DNA of 64,000 nucleotides, taken from Drosophila persimilis (taxonomy: Eukaryota > Arthropoda > Insecta > Diptera > Drosophilidae). The notes beneath the pieces were generated by a model. The model was given only the letters and a program-made list of their open reading frames with translations. It ran no database searches and was not told where the DNA came from. The position numbers and the translations under genes are program-made. Positions 22,001-34,941 of this stretch are shown piece by piece (positions within the stretch are counted from its first letter, which is position 1; every line of letters starts with the position of its first letter). The stretch is taken from the NCBI RefSeq assembly GCF_003286085.1, contig NW_020825312.1, forward strand, positions 5,642,001 through 5,706,000. Direction: 5' to 3'.

Positions 22001-24722
22001 AAAAATTTGTATTATGCGGCTAGCTCACATGTCTTCGGTTCGCAGATCGACCGCTTGCGATTGTCTACGTTCTCTTTGAGGAGCACGATAAAACCTAGAC
22101 GAAGCCTCACTTAATGCCGGCACCGTCTTGAGCCAGGATTCGAGGAGCATTTGAATCTGCATGGCTCCAGTTAGACCTGCCCCAGAATATCGTGCTGCGG
22201 TTGCCGTGGAGACATGGCACGACACTCCCTCCCCGATCCCGGACGGGGCCATAGAGGGCCACACAGTGCGTTCGAGTGGAAATTTGTATTCAAAATGGAG
22301 CCCGAAATGAAATTATCGACCACAGACAGATTTCAGACGTGGATTCAATTACAAAACACACTTGGACAGTAGTTGCGGAGTGGGTTTCTGAGAGGGTATG
22401 GGGGTTATGGAATTGGTCATTGTCTTGGGCCGCACACATTCATACGCACTGTGTGTGTGTTATGACATTTGCTTACGAAATGAACAAGCACTTAACGGCC
22501 AGTCCTAATGTTAATTAGCTACACACACACACACACGCACTCACACCTGTGCCAACCCGCACACCTCTTGTGCATGGAGTGTGTGTGTGCGTGGGCCGTG
22601 TTTCGGTATGCGTCTCGTAACGTATACGTAATTGCTCTGTATACAATTGTAATTATAAACCACTAATAAGATTCGAACACGAAACGATTTTCAAACCGCC
22701 ATGAAACGTGGCAACGCAGCAGACTTCTACGGCACCCTACAGCACTCATCCTCACAGTCGCCCCCAAGCCCCTTCTCCATGGCGCGTCAGAGTCTCGTCG
22801 CCGCTGCCACATCAACAAGTTAATTTTGCATCTGTGAGGGGAGGGGTCATTGCTGGTGGTGGTGAAGGCATTGGCATCTGTTCTTGGTGGCATGAGAAGC
22901 TCCGGGATAGGGTATTAAGAGAGAGAGCAGTCGAGAGGAGAGATGGGTACGAGTGGAGCGCTCAAGTGACTATTTAATGCGATTAAAATTGCAAAAGCTT
23001 TGCTCGACCCGGCTTCACGTGGATCCCGATGGCCGCTAGATGAACTCATGGGCCTCTAGTGGCATTTCGTTACGACATTTGAGCAGTATGGTCATCGGCT
23101 GGCCTCGAAGGAGTGTATTCAAAACTGATTCGCTTATCGATAGTTTCTCAAAGTTTTCAAATAATGAAAGTGGTTTCATACAAAAACGATTCAAGATATA
23201 CATTCTTTATTTCTCATACCCCAGTAAAAACATTATCAGAGGTGGCACTTTGGATATACAGTCGTAAACTGTTGTACATACTCCTATGTATGTCCTTCTG
23301 TTGTATAGTTTAAGGTTGAAGGAAGCATCCCCGAGGGGGTTCAACTGTAAGCGAAATGGATTTCAATTCGAATAATGATTTCTGCTGAACCAGTTCCATA
23401 TCTGCATTGGATGGAAGACTTCAATAGATGACCTTGCCGGACTGTACCTCTGTTCTAGTCGTTCAAGTTCTCGTTCTCGTTTGGTCTCTATCTCAGCAGA
23501 GATTACGGGATTTTCGCCTTCATCCCTGTCTCTCTTTCTGGTTTTCCCGGCAAGTCGCCTCGAAATGAAAATGGAAATTGACAACTGGCCAACGGGAGCG
23601 GCATCCCTGCTGCGAACGCTGACCGACCGACCGACCGACCACCAAGAAGGAGTGCATTCATATGTGAAATGGAAAAATTATAATCCAAATAAGAGAATGT
23701 AAACGGAGAAGGAGACGGATACGGATACGGAGAGTGCTAGCTTCGAGCTTCGAGGTTCGAGCTCAGAGGCTTCTGGGGCAGACCTCAGGAGCGAACGGTG
23801 GCGAATCGGAATCGATGACGGATGCGCTGGCAGGACAACAAGTCATCGGTCGCCGGGTCCTCTGGCCACGTTCACATGTCGCTCATAGATTGGGTTCGCC
23901 GTCCTTCGTCCTCCGTCCGATGGTGATGGCGACGGCGATGGCGATGGCAACGTCGACGGCTACTGCTGTAGCCATTTTTGAAAATTTCTTAAAATTCAAT
24001 AAATATTTATGAGTTGATAATACCAAAGGCACGCGTACTCATACGCACACACAGCTGACATGGTCGCTTGGTCGCTTGGTTGAATTAAATGGATAACGGA
24101 TACGGGCACGGCGCAAAGGAACAACTCCATGCGCGGCGCCACACACAAAATGCAAACCCAGTGGGGCACGACCGTGTACGACCGGGCATGGCGATTGAGT
24201 GGCTCTTCGGCTATATGGGCGTGCATCTCAAAGTGGGGCACTCCCATACACTACACTACATTGCATCCAGTAAATGTGCATAATTCATAGGTCTCTGTTT
24301 GTAGCTGGCATTAGCCAGGACAGATTCTCCTCTGAAGGACAGACACAGAAATATAAGCAGTAATCTAAGCAATAAGTGCATTTCAGATGATCCCACAACC
24401 ACACATACAAGTTATATGGAAAAGTACGCACTCATTTCCTGTTTTATATCAAAACATGTTTTGGAGGTTTACAACGTACGGTAATTAATCAGAGATCTCA
24501 TGGAAGCAGACTCTGTCATTAATTCTTCCAGGAATATCTGCACTTAAGGTGAATGGTTCAAAAGTTACCTTTCTCTCTCTGTATGTTTCATTTCCACACC
24601 TACGTCAAAAGTTCTGGCCAAAGTGCTGTCCAGATGTAGAAGGAGATCAGGCGATCTCCTGAAAAATTAGTTTGGTAATTATTCACGGATCCCCTCTGTA
24701 TGTATTCTAAGCAATCGCCTAG
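19005..24722. other. Gene-poor stretch; no supported gene
   Basis: AT-rich and GC-rich blocks alternate. Simple repeats include (AC)8 at 22521-22536 and (GACC)5 at 23621-23640. A TATAAAG at 20047-20053 has a CCAGTT initiator-like motif about 19 bp later, but only a 26-codon frame follows. A minus-strand frame at 22025-22264 has reasonable composition but no ATG at its left end and no splice acceptor, so I do not call it. Confidence 0.55.
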
Positions 24723-25091
24723 TCTAGGAACTTCTTCAACCGGCCTTCCTGCCGAGGCAATGTGGAGACTGCCCATATTCTCACTATTGTGGTCGAGATA
24801 ATGTGGTCGATTTTTGACTTGTTCGACCGCATGACAGCAGCACCACCCAATAGTCAGGAACTGAGCGATGCCTACCAGGCCAGGCCTCTGAAGAGGCAGA
24901 GAAATGATATGAGAACATACACCTCAGCTGCCTTCTCCCAGATCCTGGCCATCAGCCATTTTATAAACTGGAACAAAATGCCCGAGTGTGACCAAGCCTC
25001 GATGTTGAGAACCCTGGTTCTGCTCGTTGTTTCCAAAGAGAGCGTCTTCAGTGTAAAAAAAAACACCTTTTCTACATTTGAAAAGAAGTAG
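24723..25091 (+). pseudogene. Coding-like island: orphan exon or gene fragment
   Basis: The plus frame from just after an in-frame TAG (24720-24722) to a TAG at 25089-25091 reads about 122 codons. It carries mixed, globular-looking sequence (VETAHILTIVVEIMWSIFDL; AFSQILAISHFINWNKMPEC; DQASMLRTLVLLVVSKESVF), and its codons favour CTG, GCC, CAG, ATC and AAG against AT-rich flanks. It lacks a 5' ATG (the nominal start is GTG), so it would have to be an internal exon or a broken copy. A possible donor (AGT|GTAAAA near 25057) precedes a lysine-rich tail that looks like read-through. The W-N-K-M-P ... D-Q-x-x-M-L-R pattern faintly recalls helices 3-4 of nuclear-receptor ligand-binding domains, too weak to assign. 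Confidence 0.35.
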
Positions 25092-28000
25092 CTGAAAACT
25101 AATCGCGCCGAGATCGAGAAGAATATACATAGATAGATTGTCACACTAGGAGATAATCAATTATCTGTTACCGGAATATTAATTCTTTTAATTTTAATCC
25201 CATTATCTAACAATGATGATATCCATCGTTGCCCCGATGTGTTTAGCGCTTATCAAAATCACATGCGGTCTTACGACTTTCGCGGACGCGCTGAAGACGA
25301 TGAATTTGGGTGTAGGTACTTCATAGATCAATAGACGATCAACTAAAGAAGCCAGGAATTTGTCACCGGCAGGAATGGGATACGATCAATTGAAGATTAT
25401 TGCAAAATGCAATTTAGATGAAACGTTTGCTTTGTTTTTTTCCTCATTTCCCATTCGTGGGCAGATCAGAAGAGTCGATCGAGCTGGAACCATCCGTATG
25501 TCCCATCTGTCAAGACATATGTATGGCTGAGGCACTCCGCGGACTCCTTCGGGTCTAGACCATTGGGATGAGGGGATTGTGGATATGGCATTAGTATTCT
25601 GAAGCTGTATATATTTATGCATGTTCCGCCTATGAGTCAATGTGTTGATTGGGCGTTCTTTGTCAGCTGTTTGTGTGGGGAGGAGCGCTGGAATGGAATT
25701 CATCAGAAAGTAATTATTGGAAAAGTTTTCGGTCTGGTATCTGGCTGTGCAGCGGCGAGGCAATGTCCCAACTATGAGGGAGGTCCGCACTTCTTGGCCC
25801 CGTTGTAAGCCATCGACAAACACGTGGAACTCAACGGAAGAGATGAACAAACTTTGGCAAACAACAAGCAGAATCGAAACGCAAACTTATTTATAAAAAC
25901 GACGAGCGAACCGAGCTTAATGAAATTCTGTGCATATTCCGGCAAACGTACGCCAGCCCGGGTGCTCGCTCGGTTTTTCTACATAACCTTAGGTTCGTTC
26001 TGTGCGATTGTTCTTGCGTCTGGCTGAGGCTGAGATAGTTCCTTAAGGGCAGTACGGGCAGGCGGACACGCAGCCGGAGCCGGAGAGCGCGTGTACGTGA
26101 TGTTCATATTCTCATAAATTCAATAATTTATACGCGAATGTATGTACATATTATGGACACACACACACACACACGTGCATCTGGCTTTGTTGGAGTGTGT
26201 GTATGCGTACATTGATACAAAAATATAATGAAGAATGAATATCGACTTACATATACATATGTATTTCAAGATCTTTACATTGGATATGGGTTGGCTTTTT
26301 CAAAAGCATCGATCTGGGGTCATCAGACATGTCTGCAACAATAAAAACCGAGTAAGGGATTTATATTTATTATTTATTGTATTTTAAGTCTAGGAACTTC
26401 TCACATTTCCTTTGCTCGAAACGCAAAAAATTATAGTATGCGATGCAAAGATATTTAAATGGTATGCGAGATTGACTTTGGCTACTTTTGGGACTGTATG
26501 GAGAGCAGTCGGGGCAGGAGAACACGATGTACAGACTCTATACGATAGACAATGATGTCGACACTTTCAGTTTTGTAACTCGATTTTCAATAAAAACAGT
26601 ACACAAAACTTTGCCCTCGCTGCCTCCTCACTTTGTTGATAACTTAATTTCGTTTGGCGCTGTTCACTTGGCTGTTTCACAGGCTAAAAGCATTTCATTG
26701 TTGGCCAACAACTCTTTTTTCGTGCTGATGCTGCTGCTGAATGGCAAGTGTGTGGGCGAGGCGACGCAACAAGACCCAAGTGTCGGCATTTTAAACGCAC
26801 ACATACTCGAGCATCGACTAAAGCTACCGCTTTTGGGTCCAAGGAAAACGCTCTTAAAATTGAGCTATCTACTGTCTAAAGCCATTGGCCATAAGGTCTA
26901 TGACTGAGAGAGAGGGAGAGGGGACATAGCTCTCGATTTCGATTAACGAGCAGAGTTCGAGGAAACGGTAACCTGTTGTTTCTGTTGTTTTCCTTATCGA
27001 TTGTCCTCATGGCGATGGGTCGCTCATTATACGTGTATGCTCTGCTCTGCTCGCATCGCATAATGCCATTGTAGTCTTTTTAGACACTAATCACTCTCGA
27101 ATATCAGACCAGTGGCGGCGTCATAATACAAATAATGATGCGTCATAAAGAACAAATTTCTCAGTACAATATACGCTCCTCCACCGCTGCTGTGGCTGTG
27201 GCCGTTCCCGTTCCTCGCTGCTGGCCTTCTCCTTCTCGCTATCTATGAGTATGTATTGTCATAAATCTTTCATTGATTGCAAACGAAGACATCGACACAA
27301 CGTCAACGCGGCGGGTAGGCGGTCGGCGGAGTGGCGTGGTGGCATAGTGGCACCGAATCACGGGGGATTGGGGATTAAGGGTTTTGGCGGCGCCGTGTCG
27401 TGTGGCAGAAAAGAAATTCTATAAAGCGACCAAGCTGAAATATATATAAATATTTTAGCCATCGCCGAGCAATACGATGCTGTTGCTCTGTTGCTCTAAG
27501 AATTGGGTATATTAGGCTGCACATCAGGGCAGTCATACATATCCATATGTGTGGATGTTGGGAAGAAAGATCACTTCATATTCCATCTGTTCTCAGGTGG
27601 TTGTCTGATAGGGCACTCGACATTCGCCATGACTGCCACGTATGGTTAGTCCCTTTCCCTGTTCGTTTATCTCGTTTATTGTGGATTTCATTATGGCTGT
27701 GTTTGCGTGTCTTTTGCTTCGCGGTGGCTTATTCCGCCATTCGATTTTGAAAATGTAAATCTCTTGTCGTCGTCCTCGTCCGCGTCCTCGTTTTCGATGC
27801 CTTTGGCCATTGGATTGGGTTTGGGTTGGGGTTTGGGTCTCGGTTTGATGCTGGTGTCGATATCGGTGGCGGTGTCGGTGACGGTGACGGTGTCGGTGAC
27901 GGTGTCGGCGGCATCGTTTGTCAACATGTCACCAGCGCTGGTTGGTGATTTTGATCTGAATTATTAAGTTGCTTTTAATGCGTTTGTTTTTGGCTTTAGC

Positions 28001-30293
28001 TTTGACAGCGCATGCCGTTTTGCTTCTTATTGGCACAGTTTTCCCAATGCCACCTGGCGGCACCTGGGGAAGGGCAGGTGAATAGCTGTTCAATTGCTAA
28101 GGCAGTTTCACTCGGTCTCCGTGAAGCTGTTTCAGTCCATTATTCAGAGAGCTCTCTGTTGATATGATCTATGGGCGCCATCGCCACTCCGTACGTTCGT
28201 GTTACGTTCTCGCAATGCCCCGCAAAATTCGTAGAGGAACTCCCATCCTCATTATACAGATTTGTTTATCAAGGGTCCACGCCGGGGCGTACGTATGGTC
28301 CATGTGCTCGTGTCCGTCTACTTCCGAAGCCCTGGGACTTCATAAATCTGCCACGGCGGACTTTATCAAAACGCCAGGCCGGCAATGGTAACGCCTCTGG
28401 CCTCCTGCGCCGCAAGTTGAGCATCAACTACATAAGAAAGTAAATTGAGACACGACGGACACGTGAGTTTGATAGATTGAGGGATACATATAGAGGCATA
28501 CATACTCGTACTCGTACTCGTGCTCTCTCTGGCATACGCACATCATGCTGGCCAGGCGATGGAGATGGCAATGGCAATGGCGTTGCGTTGGCGATGGTGG
28601 CATTCTCAGCGTCTAGCATCCTTGCCGTGCCGTGCCGTGCCTTGCCTTGCCTTGCCCTGCCTTGGCTAGGGATTGTGCCTGTATGCGTATTTCATTAACG
28701 TCGCCTTTGAAAATCCATTCATTTATCAAAAGCAAACTTCAAACACGCACATCTCCGTCGGAGTGTGTGAGAGTATTCCATCCGTCTCTCCGTGAAAGCA
28801 AACACATTTATGTGTGTGGCGTATGGTGTGTGCGTGTGTGTGTGTGTACGATGTAGATACTGCAACAATTTACCAGGGAATAACTGGCGTAGCAGCATCG
28901 TAAAAACGGAGCGGCCAAAAGGATCAATGAAGTATGCCTAAGAATCTGTCATTTATGACACATGACATACTTTATGAGCCTGACAGAGACCCAGGATTGT
29001 GGGTCTGCCTGTGGCAGGACCAGGGCCAGGATAATAACAGCAGCGATAATAAAGATAAGCTAAAAGAAACTTGGCCAAAATGCAATTGAAAGTTTTGCTC
29101 TTGGCAACTTGACGCCGTCGTCCGCAACATAAAATCCGTGTCCTGCGGCTATGCGTGTGCCTATCCTTGTATCTCCGTCTCCGTCTCCGTCTCCTGCCTC
29201 TTCCCTGCTTCCTTCAGCATCCCAACACTCTTTCCTCTCCTCCTGCTTTTGCCTAGGCCAAATTCATGTATGTATTTGTAACTCTTGAAATCTGCTCGTA
29301 AATCTCATAGACTTTGCTTTATCGAAGACTTTAGTTGTGGGTGTTGTTGCTGCTCCTGCTGCCATCGCCTCAGTCGCCTCCGTCGCCTTTGTCGCTCCTC
29401 CTCTGTTGCTCATTGTGGCATGTAATCCTTTTCTCCTTATTTCGGCTGCAGGCTCGTAAAGCGCCTGAGAATTTATATTTATGGCTTGCCATGTTGTACA
29501 CACACTGGGAAATATTCCTACCGCCTCCTTCACACTCCTTCACATATATGTATGTTACGAATCCATCTCGACGACATCGACATCCACATTCCATGGGGCC
29601 AATTTTATGCGTTAATTTTGTGTAGACGTTCAGTTTTGGCATATGGCACAAAAAAGTATCCATATTTGGATACGATTCAGCATAAGTTTGTGGCGAACAA
29701 ATGGAAATACAGATTTTATGCAGCACTCAATAGTCCTGGAGCAGGGGATGGCCGTTCACCTTTGCCCTGAGCTCGAAGATTTTCTGAAATAAATAAAACA
29801 TCTGTAGAAATCATGTGTATCAGAATGATTCATCTGATGTTTCGTGGCTGCCAATAAGAAGTCGTTATTTGTAAGACGAATTCCCGCCTTTTCTGTCTTT
29901 CCAATAATCTTTCTCCCCAGAATACAAAAAATGAAATCAATAAAACTTAAACTACTATTCCGATTCCACTATCATTAAGTGGCATGAATGGAATGAATCA
30001 CTCTGAAGTTCGTTGGCCTCTCACAGTTCGCCCTGGCCCCCGCCTCCTGCCTCCTGCCGTGCTGGTCAGGTGGGAGAGTGACTGCGCCTCTTCCTCTTGA
30101 ACATCGAGTGTGTAACCCCACACTGCCTGTGAACCAGGAGGCCTGTCCGGGACGGCCGGAAACCGAAGCCAAAATCCTCCTCTTTGGGCTCGATTCGTAT
30201 TATGAATTAAGCACAAGGCAGCTCGTCTCGCAATAATTGCAAACTACTGAAGCATTTAATATTTTGAGTGCATTTCCGCGTTACGCGTTGACC

Positions 30294-30319
30294 AAAAAAA
30301 AAAAAAAAAAAAAAAAAAA
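30294..30319. repeat. Poly(A) tract, 26 bp
   Basis: Uninterrupted A26. No target-site duplication or upstream RNA-like sequence was seen, so it is not called a retrocopy tail. Confidence 0.95.
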
Positions 30320-33300
30320 CGAGGATGAACAGAAACGAACAGACATGAAGGGGAGCCGGAGGAGGAGCTGCATAAGCTGGAGTTGGTGCTTTTGCAGGAG
30401 CAGGGGAGCAGGAGCAGTAGATGGAACTGAGGACCAAGCTGGCCAAATCGAAGCGCATGGAAATTGAAAGTTAAAGAGGCAGCACAATCGATCTGAAGGG
30501 GAGAGCTGAGCCGCAGGCGGAACGGTCAGCCGAGGACGAGGAGTGGCAGAGGTCACTTCTCACCGGCCCCACCGGCCGTAAAGTTAATAAAGAGCCCTGG
30601 GGGCGATAAACAATTTGCGTTGCGAAAAGTCGATCAGGGAGGACGATGACGAGGCCGGGCGGAATAGGGCGGGCGCTTAAGGCGTCGACGGGACACACGG
30701 AACATCGGACTGCGAACTTGAAATTCTAATTGGCATTTTATGCCGGACGGACGGACGGACGCATTGCTCTGGGATGTGGCATGGGAATGAGATTGGAAGG
30801 AGGGGATGTGACGCGAGGTTGATGTGATTGAGGTCCATGTCCAGGTCCATAGCTAGCTTTTGCACAGGTGTGAAATCGTTGAAGAATTCTCACGAATACA
30901 TTTAATCCGCTTTCAGATTTTTTCAGTTTTCTCTCTGCCTCTGTGTCTGTGCCCGCTTCGTCCGCTCCGGCCTCCGTCTCTGTTTTGTGTGCCTGAGCTT
31001 GGAAAGGATCCATGGGTAGCAGCGGCGGCAGCAGGAGCAACCTCGACCGCTTTGCATTTTGTGGACGATATCATGTTGGATTAAAAAGAGCGACGTCTCC
31101 GTCGTCATCTCTACTGCATCTGCTGGTGCCATCCTTCGTCCTTCATCTAGTAGCCCTGAAAAATAATTTCGTGCACATGTCCTGCTGCCCTTTTTCAGCA
31201 AGTTTGTTTGGCATCCAACGCCCTTGCATACAATGAGCGTATCGGGTTACCCTTTTAGCGGTCCACCACTTGACCAAATCGCCTGGCTTTCGCCCTCCCG
31301 AGCTCCCTCCTTCTGGCTCTGGCGGTGCTCCATTTCTATCCTCACGTGTAAACCGCAAATACTAAAGCGGCGTGACTTTATTTGATTATGTTCACAGAGA
31401 GGAAGAGAGGCAATCCTTACTGAAGAGCTTCGTACGAGTACGAGAAACATTGGGTCCAGGCATAACACGATTGTGGCTTAAATTGAAATTGAAACTTGAT
31501 TTTTTGGGCCAAGGCAATTGCTGGGGCCCGACCAATCCTCCTGTAAAGATACCAAACTTATGAACAAGTTTCTAGAAATTTTTGAAGATTCATTTACACT
31601 TTGGGCAATCCTCTCCAGGCTTTTCTCACCGGTCCTACACACCGTGTTTCCCGTCCTCACAGGAATGTGCATATCCATAATCGCATAATCGTAAAAAAGT
31701 CCTAAAAACGTGAAAAAAAATGCCGATTAAATCTTTATTTTCCGCCTTGGCGCACTGCCGCACCATCACCACCACCATTGCCATTACCACGGCGGATGAC
31801 GAGGGTTGTGGAACGGGTTATCGATATTGATGAGTCGCTGCTGACCCGGCGGCACACACACTCGTATTTGGTTACACATTTCTGAGCCCTTGACTGTTGA
31901 CAGACATGTGACAGCGGCTGATGGCGGCTCATGGCGGCGGATGACGGGTGGGCCGGATCGTACAAACAGATGATTTAATAACTCTCCTCGCAGAACTGAT
32001 TAGGAATGCCGCAAAAGGAGTGACCGCACCAGAGGGGTTGGCATTGGCGTTGGCGCTTTTGTAAATATGCCTCTCGTGTTGACAAAAACTAACCACCACC
32101 CCATGGTGGGTGGGTGCTACCGGTGGGACGTTGACGTTGCTCCTGTTCCTGCAGTTCCTGTTCCTGTTGTTCCTGTTGTTCGTCTTGTTCCTCTTGTCAC
32201 CGCAGCATATCCCCTTTTCTCCTGCACCCGTGTTTGTGTGTGATTGATGACAACGCGAATAAGCGATGATTGATGCTTATTTTACACTTTTCGCTACAAC
32301 ACACGGCGACAGATGTTTGTCTGGGAGTCGGGTGCAGCGCACCGGCGTTGGGTTATATATCGAGGGATTATTATGAGCACACGTTCGAGCGTCTCCAGAC
32401 AACGACTACGACGACTACGACGACGTCGACAAGGACGAGCCGCAATCATCAATGTCACCCATCAGCGGGTGTGGGTGAAATCTCTGTCGGTGTAGTAGTA
32501 ATTGTTTGATTCTGCCCTCTCCTGCCGACGCGTCGTGTGTGTCATTTTGTGTCTATAGGATGCTTCTTCGTATGGGTTTGGTTATTGGTGTTCGGCAATA
32601 CATCATCGCCTGGGTGACGGGGCCCAGGCACACCCACACCCATGGCCAGACCCCACTAGACCCCACTGGACAAACCGGATGACTGAAACCAACTTTGCAT
32701 AGCAGTCTCCTCTGCTGTCTGGCCGCATCAATGCGGCGCATGGTTCTTTAAATACATGTAGTTTGAAATGCCATATAATGTATAGACGATAGGGCGGCGA
32801 CTAATTTCAGCTAAGATTGTTAATTAGAGCCTTCAAACGGACAAGGATTGTCATAAGTTGTGTGAAATACGAAATGCTTTTACTAACCGAATCGATTGAT
32901 TTATTTTTGTTCCGTGAATAACGCTTCTCTGTGGTTGCGATGCCTCCAAATGGATAACAATAACATGCTAGAGCATTATAAACCTCTTACTATGACTGCA
33001 TGATTTTTCCACACAGTTTCCATTGCTGGTCCCACTCTCTTCTATTGAAATGCAGTGGATAACGACGAATAGTACGCTCTGTGCCCACTCTGCATCCACA
33101 ATCATATGCAGATCGAGCGGAAGCTTTGTGCGCCGGCAAGGGCCGCGGCTCTACTATGTACGAGTATGTGAGCTTATGATTAATGTAACTGGTAAAATAT
33201 ATTTTGTAAATATCGCAATCGTCTCTCTGTCTTTTGGTATTGCTGATTGCAAAAGTGACGAATCTATTGTTTTTTTCGGGGACGGGTTATCTCTCTACGA

Positions 33301-33413
33301 CTTCTCTTCATTTTGCTCACTTTTGTCATGAAAAACGGAGAAACATAGAGAGAAAGATAGAAACCATGACCACTCCATTGATTGGAGCCGCACATGCACG
33401 AGGAAAAGTGTCC

Positions 33414-33415
<2 letters not shown>

Positions 33416-33445
<30 letters not shown>
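33416..33445. repeat. (GA)15 microsatellite
   Basis: Uninterrupted GA dinucleotides; a possible GAGA-factor-type sequence, though nothing else here indicates a promoter. Confidence 0.97.
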
Positions 33446-33449
<4 letters not shown>

Positions 33450-33502
33450 AGGAGTAAGCGCGGGAAATGGCGTTGCGTAGCCACTGTAATTTGATAAGTT
33501 CA

Positions 33503-33575
33503 TTATGGCTATAATAGTGGTCCGATCTGATCCAATCTGCTAGAAATGGTCATTGTCAATTATTCTGCGTTTTTG
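33503..33575 (+). repeat. Small DINE-1/mini-me-like fragment
   Basis: It aligns by eye with 37083-37160 inside the larger element: ggctataa, then a gatctgatcca core, then tctgcgtttttggtt. About 75 bp remain and no ends are visible. Confidence 0.5.
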
Positions 33576-33948
33576 GTTATTTTTATTAAATACATAAAGT
33601 TGTATGAAAAAAATTGACAATATAATAAATATAAACTTAAACATCAGCAAATATCTTTATAGTTTTTTTTCGCACATTAAAATTTGTGTATCATTTTAGA
33701 AATCGCGATTTGCGAAAACCGGACTACGAGATATTGCGATTGGACAGTCAATGTGCCTCTTTTTGCGATAAGCGGAGAGATAACCGGCTTTAAAATGGGA
33801 AAAAGCGCGAAATTACCCGCAGAAAAAACCATAACATCTTTACTTAAACCTTAACTATAAAATACTGCTTAAATCCTATAAATAAAAACGTAAGGCCTCT
33901 GGTAACAAAATGCTTTTGGCACGTCGGACGCGGACACGTGACAGAAAG

Positions 33949-34941
33949 CTAAGACGCTGCTTGCTCCGGATTTGGCGCTACCTCTTGTCGCGAGCGAACT
34001 AAGAAAATTGTCGGCGGCGCCGTACTGGGACGCACCGTTGTCTGATTAACACTATTGACTGTAGGCCAGAGCTGTTGAGAGCAAGGATATATGTAAATAG
34101 GTACACTCATAGATAAGTCTGAGAAATCCCTTCGAAGGATGGCTACCTTTCTGTTTGGGCGACGAAATCGGCCGCGATGCACTTGCGCCATCTTGCTGCT
34201 GGATAGGAGTGACTTCTTGCGTCGGTGCCAGACCTGCTGGAGGGAAAACCAAGTTGAGGTGAGAAAGATGACGTGTGTGTGCTTGTAGTCGAATATAACC
34301 TGCATGTTGACGTCGTAGCGGACGCGCTGCTCGAGCATGGGACGCCGTGCCACTAGCTGGCGGCACAGCCAAACAATGCCGTGTCCCAAATCCCTGGCGT
34401 CGTCCATGTGGCAGATGTGAAGGGGGCAGCCGCAGGAGCGAGCCAGCTGGTCCAAGCCAAAGGAGTGCTCCACGTCGTACAGTTGCACTCCCTCGCGGTG
34501 TCGCTTGGCCACCAGAAGCACAGGCTTTCCGTCCAGAGCCGTGCCCTGAAGGCACTTGCGCAGCAGCGCGAACGTGTCCTCCAGCTCCTCCATGCCCGAG
34601 CCAAGATCGAAGCAGTAGATCAGTGCATGACTGGCAGCGTAGTAGTGCTTCCAGAGGCGCTGCATTTCCGCATTGCCACCGACCTCGGTGAGCTGCAGAT
34701 CCACAGCGATATCCTCGCGCTGTAAAGCCGCCGACTCCAAGCGGTAGCATCGCACTCCGTTAGTGGGATCCAGATCGTCCCCGCCGCGCTCTCGACCGCT
34801 CACCCGGTGGCCCAGCTCCGTCTTTCCACTGCCAGCGGGCCCCAGAAGCAGCACCTGGAACTCCTCAGGCGGCGGCAAGGCCCTAAAACAGCAGCAGGAG
34901 GAGCAGAAGTAGCGGCGCAGCTTGGCGCATAGCACACCCAT
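33949..34941 (-). CDS. Divergent ARF-like (ARL) GTPase-fold protein with degenerate nucleotide-binding motifs
   Basis: 330 codons if unspliced. The N-terminus MGVLCAK offers Gly2 for myristoylation, followed by a Cys cluster (13-18) that could be palmitoylated, so membrane attachment is likely. The ARF fold follows: P-loop GPAGSGKT (34-41), Thr60 at the switch I position, EVGGN (86-90) for the usual DVGGQ, RLWKHYYAASHALIYCFDL (95-113) matching the ARF switch II/strand region, then LLVAKRHRE (142-150) where NKxD should be. Asn and Asp of NKxD are missing and the catalytic Gln is Asn90, so GTP specificity and hydrolysis are doubtful. ARF proteins are about 180 residues; here about 130 basic, unstructured-looking residues follow residue 200. 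ATG at 34941 is fixed by a TAG immediately upstream. A 63-nt in-frame candidate intron lies at 34237-34299. Known ARLs act in membrane traffic, cilia or microtubule roles; which applies here is unknown. Confidence 0.85.
   Translation of the reverse strand: MGVLCAKLRRYFCSSCCCFRALPPPEEFQVLLLGPAGSGKTELGHRVSGRERGGDDLDPTNGVRCYRLESAALQREDIAVDLQLTEVGGNAEMQRLWKHYYAASHALIYCFDLGSGMEELEDTFALLRKCLQGTALDGKPVLLVAKRHREGVQLYDVEHSFGLDQLARSCGCPLHICHMDDARDLGHGIVWLCRQLVARRPMLEQRVRYDVNMQVIFDYKHTHVIFLTSTWFSLQQVWHRRKKSLLSSSKMAQVHRGRFRRPNRKVAILRRDFSDLSMSVPIYIYPCSQQLWPTVNSVNQTTVRPSTAPPTIFLVRSRQEVAPNPEQAAS
34237..34299 (-). other. Candidate 63-nt intron inside the ARF-like gene
   Basis: The minus strand reads ATGCAG|gttata ... 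tggttttccctccag|CAGGTC. The acceptor is strong and the size is typical of fly introns, but the donor GTTATA is poor. Removal deletes 21 residues without a frame change (the next AG, 3 nt on, gives 66 nt, also in frame). Splicing would remove a hydrophobic, phenylalanine-rich segment (VIFLTSTWFSL) not expected in the ARF C-terminus, which favours a real intron. Confidence 0.5.

Larger units (their letters stand above)
25092..33502. other. Gene-poor stretch; no supported gene
   Basis: Simple-sequence tracts dominate: (AC)9 at 26157-26174, a GGTGTC/GGTGAC hexamer run at 27866-27911, a TGCCG/TGCCT pentamer run at 28621-28665, a (GGAC)4 tract at 30744-30761 and an ACGACT run at 32399-32432. Many overlapping frames of 60-120 codons cross them in all six frames, with proline-, serine- or cysteine-rich low-complexity products. 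None has a plausible start, splice context or family motif. Confidence 0.55.

Noticed and set aside
22025-22264. 79-codon minus frame with fair codon use
   Set aside because: It begins at GTG, has no splice acceptor upstream and no recognisable motif.
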